Of a stretch of DNA of 6,097 bases, positions 1 to 5,081 are shown one piece after another. Positions within the stretch are counted from its first letter, which is position 1. Each line of letters opens with the position of its first letter. Origin of the DNA: Saprospiraceae bacterium. Its GTDB lineage: Bacteria > Bacteroidota > Bacteroidia > Chitinophagales > Saprospiraceae. The stretch spans positions 1-6,097 of the forward strand of contig SKYC01000410.1 of the NCBI GenBank assembly GCA_007128085.1. The letters are read 5' to 3'. The notes beneath the pieces were generated by a model. It did no database searches. It was not told the DNA's origin and saw only the letters and a list, made by a program, of their open reading frames with translations. Position numbers and translations under genes: made by a program.

Positions 1-942
1 AGCATCAAAGGTTTTGAGGTCGTCAAACCCATGGTATTTGCCGGTATATTCCCCGTCGAAAATGAAGACTACGAAGACCTCCGGGACAGTCTGGAAAAAC
101 TGCAACTCAACGACGCCTCACTGGTGTTTGAACCCGAGAGTTCAGCGGCTCTGGGATTTGGATTTCGCTGCGGATTTTTGGGGATGCTCCACCTGGAAAT
201 TGTACAGGAGAGACTCTCGCGGGAATTTGATCAGGAGGTCATTACCACCGTACCCAACGTTTCATACAAGGCCTATACCAAAAAGGGGGAAATGAAAATC
301 ATCAATACCCCATCGGAAGTACCTGAGCCCACCTTGTTGGAATACGTAGAAGAACCTTACATAGAGGCGCAAATCATTACTAAGCCCGAGTTTATCGGGG
401 GAATAATGACCTTGTGCCTGGATAAAAGAGGGGTGTTAAAAAAACAGATTTACCTGACTCAGGAACGCGTAGAACTGAGCTTCGAGCTTCCCCTGGCTGA
501 AATCGTTTTTGATTTCTACGACCGATTGAAATCCATTTCAAGGGGATACGCTTCTTTTGACTATGCACCGCTCGATTACCGCGAATCCGAACTGGTCAAA
601 TTGGATATCCTCCTCAATGGCGATATAGTCGATGCACTGTCTGCACTGGTTCACCGTACAAAAGCGGAGGCCCTCGGCCGGAAGATCTGTAAAAAGCTCA
701 AAGAATTACTGCCCAGGCAACAATTTGTCATCGCTATACAAGCTTCCATCGGAGCGAAAATCATCGCCAGAGAGACCATTTCTGCCCTTCGGAAGGACGT
801 AACAGCCAAGTGCTACGGTGGAGACATCTCCAGAAAGAGAAAGCTACTTGAGAAACAAAAGAAGGGAAAGAAGAAAATGCGTCAGGTAGGCAATATCGAT
901 GTACCCCAAAGAGCCTTTTTGGACGTCCTCAAACTCGATTAA
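1..942 (+). CDS. lepA: Elongation factor 4 (LepA), C-terminal part, cut by the window start
   Basis: LepA/EF4 is a translational GTPase that binds the 70S ribosome and is linked to back-translocation, rescue of stalled ribosomes and 30S biogenesis. The reading frame is open from base 1, so the ATG at 31 is internal; the GTPase domain and the true start lie outside the window. The 313 visible residues match roughly the second half of a ~600-residue LepA. They open with the KPMVFAGIFPV block and the SLVFEPESSAALGFGFRCGFLG region of domain III (about bases 118-183), followed by the EF-G-like domain V (DRLKSISRGYASFDY) and the LepA-specific C-terminal domain with PRQQF, AIQASIGAKIIAR and, from base 811, CYGGDISRKRKLLEKQKKGKKK. 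These are near-invariant in the family, so identity is very secure. The gene ends in TAA at 940-942 and converges on ftsY across 59 bases. No frameshift is seen. Confidence 0.97.
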   Translation, partial: SIKGFEVVKPMVFAGIFPVENEDYEDLRDSLEKLQLNDASLVFEPESSAALGFGFRCGFLGMLHLEIVQERLSREFDQEVITTVPNVSYKAYTKKGEMKIINTPSEVPEPTLLEYVEEPYIEAQIITKPEFIGGIMTLCLDKRGVLKKQIYLTQERVELSFELPLAEIVFDFYDRLKSISRGYASFDYAPLDYRESELVKLDILLNGDIVDALSALVHRTKAEALGRKICKKLKELLPRQQFVIAIQASIGAKIIARETISALRKDVTAKCYGGDISRKRKLLEKQKKGKKKMRQVGNIDVPQRAFLDVLKLD

Positions 943-969
943 AAAGGAGTTCATCCAGGCCGGAGAACT
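941..969 (-). terminator. Possible weak terminator for ftsY, between convergent lepA and ftsY
   Basis: Read on the minus strand, AGTTC (969-965) can pair with GAACT (952-948), with two further C-G pairs possible inside after a small internal loop. Two C residues and a run of five T (945-941) follow; the T run overlaps the lepA stop codon. The shape suits a Rho-independent terminator for ftsY, but the stem is short and interrupted. I see no comparable hairpin with a T run for lepA on the plus strand. Confidence 0.35.
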
Positions 970-1001
970 GAAATTCAAACAGATTTAATTACACGCCGTC
1001 T

Positions 1002-1961
1002 TTACTCGTCGAACAAAGAGTTTACAAATTCTTCTTTGTTAAAAACCTGAAGTTGGTCGATTTTTTCACCCACACCTATGAATCGAATGGGGATCTTAAA
1101 CTGATCTGAGATGCCGAGAACCACGCCGCCTTTGGCCGTGCCGTCGAGCTTCGTCATGGCCAGGGCACTCACCTCTGTCGCATCCGTAAAGTGTTTGCAT
1201 TGTTCAATGGCATTTTGTCCGGTAGAGGCATCCAACACCAGCAAAACCTCGTGTGGTGCACCGGGCAGGCATTTGTCGACCGATCGCTTTATCTTGGTGA
1301 GTTCTCTCATCAGGTTGGCCTTGGTGTGAAGGCGACCTGCCGTATCTACTATAGCTATATCCATTTGATTATCCACAGCGTATTTTACCGTTTCAAAGGC
1401 AACTGCTGCCGGGTCTGTGTGCATTCCCTTACTGTAAAAATCACAACCGGAACGGTCTGCCCATATTTTCAATTGGTCGACTGCGGCAGCTCTGAAGGTA
1501 TCGGCCGCACCTAAAACCACCTTGAGTCCGAGATTTCTGTACTGATGAGCGAGTTTTCCTATGGTGGTCGTTTTTCCGACCCCATTTACCCCGACGACCA
1601 TAATAACATAGGGCTTGGTTTGAGAATGCGGATTGAAGTCTGCCAGGTCATCGGTATTGTTTTCGGCCAAAAGTCCGACAATCTCTTCCTTGAGGATTTG
1701 ATTGAGTTCATCGGAATTGATGTATTTGTCTTTGGCCACTCTGCGCTCCAGCCGCTCTATAATCTTAACCGTCGTTTCAAGCCCCACATCAGAGGTAATT
1801 AAGGCCTCTTCAATTTCATCGAGGGTATCGTAATCGACTTTTGACTTGCCTGCAACAGCCCTGGAGAGTTTCCCGAGAAAGGAAGTTTTGGTTTTTTCCA
1901 AGCCCTGGTCGAGCTTTTCTTTTTTCTCTTCCTTGGTAAATAATTTTTTAAAAAAATTCAT
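1002..1961 (-). CDS. ftsY: Signal recognition particle receptor FtsY
   Basis: FtsY is the membrane-associated SRP receptor: an SRP-type GTPase that pairs with Ffh and hands ribosome-nascent chains to the SecYEG translocon. The protein has 319 residues. A short lysine-rich, amphipathic-looking N-terminus (MNFFKKLFTKEEKKEK) could touch the membrane; the long acidic A domain of E. coli FtsY is absent. The N domain spans about 20-110 and the G domain 115-319. GTPase motifs are intact: P-loop GVNGVGKT (124-131), DTFRAAA (154-160), DTAGR (206-210), TKLDG (270-274), and the closing GVGE followed by the DQLQVF stretch (296-307). The ATG at 1961 gives the usual N-terminus. No SD lies at the correct spacing; an AGGAGG is present but 43 bases upstream. 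The gene is the last of the rpmB-rpmG-DUF4295 cluster, but a strong hairpin lies between it and those genes, so at least partly separate transcription is likely. It converges on lepA. Confidence 0.97.
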   Translation of the reverse strand: MNFFKKLFTKEEKKEKLDQGLEKTKTSFLGKLSRAVAGKSKVDYDTLDEIEEALITSDVGLETTVKIIERLERRVAKDKYINSDELNQILKEEIVGLLAENNTDDLADFNPHSQTKPYVIMVVGVNGVGKTTTIGKLAHQYRNLGLKVVLGAADTFRAAAVDQLKIWADRSGCDFYSKGMHTDPAAVAFETVKYAVDNQMDIAIVDTAGRLHTKANLMRELTKIKRSVDKCLPGAPHEVLLVLDASTGQNAIEQCKHFTDATEVSALAMTKLDGTAKGGVVLGISDQFKIPIRFIGVGEKIDQLQVFNKEEFVNSLFDE

Positions 1962-2049
1962 GATGATGGACGCTTAAAAGATGAGCGAAAATCCCCTGAT
2001 CAGACCTCCTGGAAATTCAGACTTGATAATTCAAGGTCTACAATTGACA

Positions 2050-2084
2050 AAAAGGGCTTAAATCTGCGCGATCGAAGCCCTTTT
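2050..2084 (-). terminator. Intrinsic terminator between DUF4295 and ftsY
   Basis: Perfect 10-bp inverted repeat: AAAAGGGCTT at 2050-2059 and AAGCCCTTTT at 2075-2084, with a 15-base loop. On the minus strand the second arm is AAGCCC followed by five T, a good Rho-independent terminator for the tRNA-rpmB-rpmG-DUF4295 unit, 31 bases after the DUF4295 stop. The plus-strand reading also ends in four T, so it could work both ways, although no plus-strand gene reaches it. It sits 88 bases before the ftsY start and would limit read-through into ftsY. I could not identify a clear second promoter for ftsY in those 88 bases. Confidence 0.8.
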
Positions 2085-2115
2085 ATCAGTCTTTCCGGAA
2101 GTCTCTGAAGACCTC

Positions 2116-2292
2116 TTATTTGTTTGCAAAAAATTCCTTTACCTTGTCCTTGTGGACAATAGCTTCTTTAAAGGATATTTTTCCTGTCAGGGGATTTTTC
2201 ACCGGCTTTACGACCTTTACGTGATCTTTCCCGGATCCCACATTGGCAGCTCTCTGAGCTACCCGGGCGTTTTTTGATACCTTCTTAGCCAT
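2116..2292 (-). CDS. DUF4295 small basic protein in the ribosomal cluster (candidate bL38)
   Basis: A 58-residue, strongly basic protein beginning MAKKVSKNARVAQRAAN and ending KDKVKEFFANK. By recall of the family it matches DUF4295, a Bacteroidota-restricted small protein normally coded directly after rpmG and before ftsY, exactly as here. The sequence is lysine-rich, has no cysteine and no membrane segment, and contains a KPVKNPLTGKISFKEAIV core, all typical of small ribosome-associated proteins. I recall that the Flavobacterium johnsoniae 70S cryo-EM structure revealed a new 50S protein named bL38, and I believe it is this family; that equation is from memory. The ATG at 2292 lies four bases after the rpmG TAA, so the two are almost certainly co-translated. 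A strong terminator follows the TAA at 2116-2118. The gene is easily missed because it is under 60 codons. Confidence 0.93.
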   Translation of the reverse strand: MAKKVSKNARVAQRAANVGSGKDHVKVVKPVKNPLTGKISFKEAIVHKDKVKEFFANK

Positions 2293-2296
2293 AGTT

Positions 2297-2485
2297 TTAC
2301 TTTATTTCTTTGTGAATAGTATATTTTCTCAAAATGGCGTTGTATTTCTTCAACTCCATTCTGTCAGGGGTATTCTTCCTGCTCTTCTGAGTGATGTACC
2401 TGGAAGTACCGGGAAGTCCGGTCGCTTTGTGCTCCGTACATTCCAAAACCACCTGAATCCTGTTTCCTTTTGATTTCTTTGCCAT
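2297..2485 (-). CDS. rpmG: 50S ribosomal protein L33 (bL33), zinc-independent form
   Basis: bL33 is a small protein of the large ribosomal subunit near the E site. The 62 residues start MAKKSKGNRIQVVLECTEHK and contain the LPGTSRYITQKSRKNTPDRMELKKYN core characteristic of Bacteroidota L33. Only one cysteine is present (C16, in LECTEH), where zinc-ribbon forms have two CxxC pairs, so this is the C-minus type that does not need zinc. It is slightly longer than the ~50-55 residues common elsewhere because of the insertion around residues 20-28, which is usual in this phylum. It follows rpmB by 24 bases and precedes the DUF4295 gene by four. No SD-like sequence precedes the ATG at 2485; the spacer is A/T-rich. 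Confidence 0.97.
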   Translation of the reverse strand: MAKKSKGNRIQVVLECTEHKATGLPGTSRYITQKSRKNTPDRMELKKYNAILRKYTIHKEIK

Positions 2486-2509
2486 GATCGAATAGCTTTA
2501 TTTGCTTAT

Positions 2510-2758
2510 TTATAGTTTAATATCGGTTGCTAAACCTTTTGCTTGCTGCTTCTTAATGTAACTGTAAATTCCCAACTTGTTGATATTCCTAAGGGCCTTG
2601 GCACTTATCTTCAACGTCACCCATTTATCTACTTCCGGGATATAGAAGCGTTTTTTTAATAAATTGGGCTCAAACCTCCGCTTTGTTTTCACATTGGAGT
2701 GAGATACTTTGTGACCCGATACCGGTCTCTTTCCTGTTAATTGACAAACTTTTGACAT
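2510..2758 (-). CDS. rpmB: 50S ribosomal protein L28 (bL28)
   Basis: bL28 is a structural protein of the 50S subunit near the peptidyl-transferase/E-site side. The 82 residues begin with the family signature MSKVCQLTGKRPVSGHKVSHSN, followed by KTKRRFEPNLLKKRFYIPE (about 24-42), WVTLKISAKALRNINKLG (46-63) and a basic C-terminal tail. Length and order match the family. The single cysteine C5 is the conserved first one; the other zinc-ribbon cysteines found in some lineages are missing. The ATG at 2758 lies only 13 bases after the encoded CCA end of tRNA-Arg, with no room for a promoter, so rpmB must be transcribed through the tRNA. The leader is nearly all purine/A+T with no SD core, as usual in Bacteroidota. 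rpmG follows by 24 bases. Confidence 0.98.
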   Translation of the reverse strand: MSKVCQLTGKRPVSGHKVSHSNVKTKRRFEPNLLKKRFYIPEVDKWVTLKISAKALRNINKLGIYSYIKKQQAKGLATDIKL

Positions 2759-2771
2759 ATCTATTCTTTTT

Positions 2772-2848
2772 TGGTGACTTCGGCAGGATTCGAACCTGCA
2801 ACCTCCTGATCCGTAGTCAAGTGCTCTATCCAGTTAAGCTACGAAGCC
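2772..2848 (-). tRNA. tRNA-Arg (anticodon ACG), CCA encoded
   Basis: Read on the minus strand from 2848 the sequence folds into a full cloverleaf of 77 bases with CCA. The acceptor arm GGCTTCG (2848-2842) pairs with CGAAGTC (2782-2776) with one G-U. The D arm lies at 2839-2823. The anticodon arm CTTGA/TCAGG (2821-2817 and 2809-2805) encloses loop CTACGGA, giving anticodon ACG (2814-2812). The variable loop has five bases, and T arm GCAGG/CCTGC carries loop TTCGAAT. Discriminator A is at 2775 and CCA is encoded at 2774-2772. ACG is the A34 anticodon, deaminated to inosine by TadA, and reads CGT, CGC and CGA. It is the first gene of the minus-strand cluster, with a good promoter immediately upstream and rpmB 13 bases downstream. 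Confidence 0.97.
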
Positions 2849-2862
2849 GTTTTTTAGGACTG

Positions 2863-2891
2863 CAAAGATACTGCTTTTTGTAAATATACAA
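2863..2891 (-). promoter_or_regulatory. Bacteroidota-type promoter for tRNA-Arg-rpmB-rpmG-DUF4295
   Basis: On the minus strand, TATCTTTG (2870-2863) is a perfect match to the Bacteroidota primary sigma -7 box TAnnTTTG. It is preceded, 18 bases upstream, by TTG (2891-2889; CTTG with the preceding base) as a -33 element, where the consensus is TTTG at about 19 bases. Transcription would begin roughly 6-10 bases before the tRNA 5' end at 2848. The upstream half includes a small palindrome, TTGTA-AATA-TACAA at 2878-2891, which overlaps the -33 element. Confidence 0.75.
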
Positions 2892-3203
2892 GTTTTTTCT
2901 GCACTTTTAATGGCGCATTTTCGGGGTTTTTTTAATTTTCACCCCTTAAAAGACACCTAACAGAGAAATATTTGAGTATCGCATTTAAAACACCCCACTG
3001 AAAAGGAGGTCCTATTCACCTATTGCCCGCTCAATGATCAAGAACAAAACGATTTAACGTAAAATTGAATTCGGGATTGCAAATGTAAAGAAAACAATGT
3101 AAACCTTCAGCAACTATGGTTGTTCTTGGCATTCACAGGCCGTTCTATTTATCTCCCTTTTCCTTTCAGCTCAATTACCCCTGTATACCGCCAAAGAAAT
3201 TCT

Positions 3204-3211
3204 TACCTTGC
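3204..3211 (+). promoter_or_regulatory. Possible -7 box for the PLP-enzyme gene
   Basis: TACCTTGC at 3204-3211 is near the Bacteroidota -7 box TAnnTTTG but one T short. The only -33 candidate at suitable spacing is CTG at 3181-3183, 20 bases upstream. If used, it gives a leader of about 110 bases before the ATG at 3326. Both boxes are imperfect, so this is tentative. Confidence 0.3.
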
Positions 3212-3264
3212 ACAGTAAAAAGATCATAGCCGTCGAATCTTCACTGTACGCATATTTAAAAGAC

Positions 3265-3293
3265 CCATCCACTGGTGATTTAAAGGGTGATGG
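3265..3293 (+). promoter_or_regulatory. Leader hairpin upstream of the PLP-enzyme gene
   Basis: CCATCCAC (3265-3272) can pair with GTGATGG (3287-3293) in seven pairs with one bulged C and a 14-base loop. A run of eight T follows at 3304-3311, ten bases after the stem, and the ATG is at 3326. It resembles a loose attenuator or a structured 5' leader, but the distance to the T run is too long for a normal intrinsic terminator. The conserved S-box (SAM-I) motifs expected for some methionine genes are not visible. Confidence 0.3.
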
Positions 3294-3325
3294 TTCCGCC
3301 GGATTTTTTTTAAAAACATACAACC

Positions 3326-4528
3326 ATGAACAAAAAATACGCCACCATTTGCGCACGCGAACTTTTTGAAGACAACCAAAACCACTCCCACCAGCTCCCC
3401 ATTTTCCAAACCAGTTCATTCGAACCGGGAAGTATGGAACGGGCCGTAGACCTTTTTAGCGGAAAAGAGGAGGGGTATGTCTATACGCGATACGGCAATC
3501 CCACCATCGATGCCGTGCAAAACAAACTGGCTCTACTCGAAGGTTTGGGAAGTTCAGAAGACTGTTTTTGCATACTCACTTCATCGGGCATGTCAGCCAT
3601 CAGCACATTGATTCAAGCTGTACTGGAACCGGGCAAAGCCATTTTGATTCACCCCTCGCTTTACGGAGGAACGCTGGAGTACATGCTCCATATTCTTCCC
3701 GGATCCGGCCATGAAGTCATTCAGGTGGACTTCAATGATGGCGATGGGTTGAAAAAAGTGCTGGCAGAGAGATCACAAGAAATAGGTATGATCTACTTTG
3801 AAACACCCACCAATCCCGGCCTGGAAATAATCGATGTATCCACCGTATGTGAATTGGCCAAAAAGGCCGGAATTCCTGCGGCAGTGGACAATACTTTTTG
3901 CACCTCCTTTCTCCAGCAGCCCTTGTCACTGGGTGCCGATTATGTGGTTTATTCGACGACAAAGTTCATCAATGGACACGGCAATTCCACAGGCGGTGCC
4001 ATCCTGGGAAAAAAGGGGGATCCGAACGAAAAACCCATTTGGAAAAACATGAAACTACTGGGAACGTGTATTGGTCCTTTTGAAGCCTGGTTAATCAACC
4101 AGGGGCTCAAAACGCTTCCCTTGCGAATGGAAAAACACTGCAACAATGCATTGAAAATAGCTCGATATCTGGAATCGAAAAACACCCTGGTAAACAGGGT
4201 AAATTACCCGGGTCTAAAAGACAACCCCGGTCATCGCACGGCCGGTAGACAAATGAATTTACCGGGTAGCATGCTCAGTTTTGAGCTCGATGCAGATCTC
4301 AAAAAATGCCTGGAGTTTTGCGACGCCCTCCACTTTTCAAAAGCACCCACCCTGGGTGATACCGACACCCTACTGCTTCACCCCGCCAGTTCATCCCATA
4401 TCAATGTAGACCCGGAAATACGTCTCAAAAGCGGGATAACCGATGGTTTAATCAGATTGTCCGTTGGGATAGAGGATGCTGAGGATCTGATTTCGGACTT
4501 GGAATCGGCTTTTGCCGCCATTTCATAA
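3326..4528 (+). CDS. Cys/Met-metabolism PLP-dependent enzyme (cystathionine/methionine gamma-lyase-like)
   Basis: This is a fold-type I PLP enzyme of the Cys/Met family, which includes cystathionine beta- and gamma-lyases, cystathionine gamma-synthase, methionine gamma-lyase and O-acetylhomoserine sulfhydrylase. It is cytosolic and normally a tetramer. At 400 residues it is the usual length. Visible motifs: YTRYGNPT (53-60; Tyr and Arg bind PLP phosphate of the neighbouring subunit), SSGMSA (86-91), SLYGGT (111-116; Tyr113 stacks on PLP), FETPTNP (158-164), Asp188 in VDNTF binding the pyridine nitrogen, the Schiff-base Lys213 in STTKFINGHG, HPASSSH (352-358) and the carboxylate-binding Arg377 in GLIRLSVGIED. 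Bacterial methionine gamma-lyases carry Cys where this has Gly115, and GHGN replaces the common GHSD/GHGD, so the substrate stays open. An in-frame TAA at 3311-3313 rules out a longer N-terminus. No gene partner is on the same strand. It ends 21 bases before the convergent metallophosphoesterase, with only a T8 run (4544-4551) and a weak palindrome between. Confidence 0.93.
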   Translation: MNKKYATICARELFEDNQNHSHQLPIFQTSSFEPGSMERAVDLFSGKEEGYVYTRYGNPTIDAVQNKLALLEGLGSSEDCFCILTSSGMSAISTLIQAVLEPGKAILIHPSLYGGTLEYMLHILPGSGHEVIQVDFNDGDGLKKVLAERSQEIGMIYFETPTNPGLEIIDVSTVCELAKKAGIPAAVDNTFCTSFLQQPLSLGADYVVYSTTKFINGHGNSTGGAILGKKGDPNEKPIWKNMKLLGTCIGPFEAWLINQGLKTLPLRMEKHCNNALKIARYLESKNTLVNRVNYPGLKDNPGHRTAGRQMNLPGSMLSFELDADLKKCLEFCDALHFSKAPTLGDTDTLLLHPASSSHINVDPEIRLKSGITDGLIRLSVGIEDAEDLISDLESAFAAIS

Positions 4529-4549
4529 ATCAAATCCGGATTGTTTTTT

Positions 4550-5080
4550 TTAACCGGGGGTCATGTTTCTGGGGTATTCCAAGACCCTGAGTGCAGAGGG
4601 TTTTCCCTCTGATATTTTGAGGAGAATGCAGGTCCTGAATTTATGGAACCCTTGTATTCCAATGGCTCCCGGATTGATGTATAGCAGATTGTTTTTTCTA
4701 TCTCTTTCCACCTTACAAATATGGGATTGCCCGCAAATAAAAATATTTGGGCGGTACTTTTTTATCAACTCATTCACCCGGCGGTTGTAAGACCCCGTTT
4801 TCCCACCGATGTGAGTCATCAGTATGCGAAGCCCCTGATACTTAAAAAAATCGTATTCGGGAAAACAACGGCGGATCTCGGCATCATCTATATTTCCATA
4901 AACAGCTCTCAGTGGCGCAATTTCAGCGAGTTTATCCGTCACTTCGAGCTTCCCGATATCCCCGGCATGCCAAATCTGATCGGGCATTCGTTCCAGGTCT
5001 TTCAAAAAATGGAGACCCGACCAGGAGTGGGAATCAGATAAAATCAGAACTTGAGCGGATTCTCCGGACATATTTGGCAT
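4550..5080 (-). CDS. YfcE/MJ0936-type metallophosphoesterase with an altered metal ligand
   Basis: A small calcineurin-like phosphoesterase of the YfcE/MJ0936 group; relatives hydrolyse phosphodiesters or phosphomonoesters with Mn or Ni in vitro, and physiological substrates are mostly unknown. The 176 residues keep the blocks in order: DSH (16-18), GD (40-41), GNID (62-65; GNxD is usual in this group), TH (89-90), and NPGAIGIQGFHKFRT (136-150). The last block, normally GH[ST]H, reads GQSH (117-120): the first His, a ligand of the second metal in this fold, is Gln118, while His120 is kept. No signal peptide or membrane segment. The start is either ATG 5080 or ATG 5071 (residue 4); both lie outside the conserved core, which begins near residue 10. 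With 5080 the gene begins one base after the TGA of the upstream oxidoreductase, so translational coupling is likely. It is convergent with the PLP-enzyme gene. Confidence 0.92.
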   Translation of the reverse strand: MPNMSGESAQVLILSDSHSWSGLHFLKDLERMPDQIWHAGDIGKLEVTDKLAEIAPLRAVYGNIDDAEIRRCFPEYDFFKYQGLRILMTHIGGKTGSYNRRVNELIKKYRPNIFICGQSHICKVERDRKNNLLYINPGAIGIQGFHKFRTCILLKISEGKPSALRVLEYPRNMTPG

Positions 5081-5081
5081 T

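Larger units (their letters stand above)
2849..3325. other. 477-base intergenic region between the divergent tRNA cluster and PLP-enzyme gene
   Basis: No convincing gene is seen on either strand. The left end holds the minus-strand promoter. GGGGT (2923-2927) and ACCCC (2941-2945) form a five-pair inverted repeat with a 13-base A/T loop and no T run, so it is not a clear terminator. A purine run AAAAGGAGGT at 3001-3010 has no usable start codon at the right distance. Open frames of 16 codons (from 2910) and 37 codons (3116-3229) have no recognisable features. The last ~110 bases look like the leader of the PLP-enzyme gene. I see no tmRNA, SRP RNA, RNase P or known riboswitch signature, but could not run covariance models. 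Confidence 0.6.

Noticed and set aside
2923..2945. GGGGT/ACCCC inverted repeat with A/T-rich loop as a terminator
   Set aside because: Only five pairs, a 13-base loop and no T run after the stem on either strand.
3034..3057. Seven-codon ATG frame as the target of the SD-like run at 3001-3010
   Set aside because: The spacing of 23 bases is too long for SD use, and the peptide is too short to interpret.
3116..3229. 37-codon open frame on the plus strand in the intergenic region
   Set aside because: No family resemblance and no low-ambiguity start context; proline- and phenylalanine-rich content and overlap with the candidate promoter suggest a chance frame.
3288..3300. TGATGGTTCCGCC near the PLP-gene start, like the first half of a fluoride (crcB) riboswitch
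   Set aside because: The second half (the conserved AAAC segment and the downstream GAUG-type pseudoknot partner) is missing; the sequence runs straight into a T tract and the start codon.
3171..3419. 82-codon open frame on the minus strand overlapping the PLP-enzyme start
   Set aside because: It is antisense to the conserved N-terminus of a secure gene, has no recognisable motif and crosses the leader of that gene.
4531..4551. AATCCGGATT palindrome plus T8 run as a terminator for the PLP-enzyme gene
   Set aside because: The palindrome has no spacer, leaving at most three pairs around a four-base loop; the T run alone is not enough. Termination may occur here, but the hairpin is not convincing.
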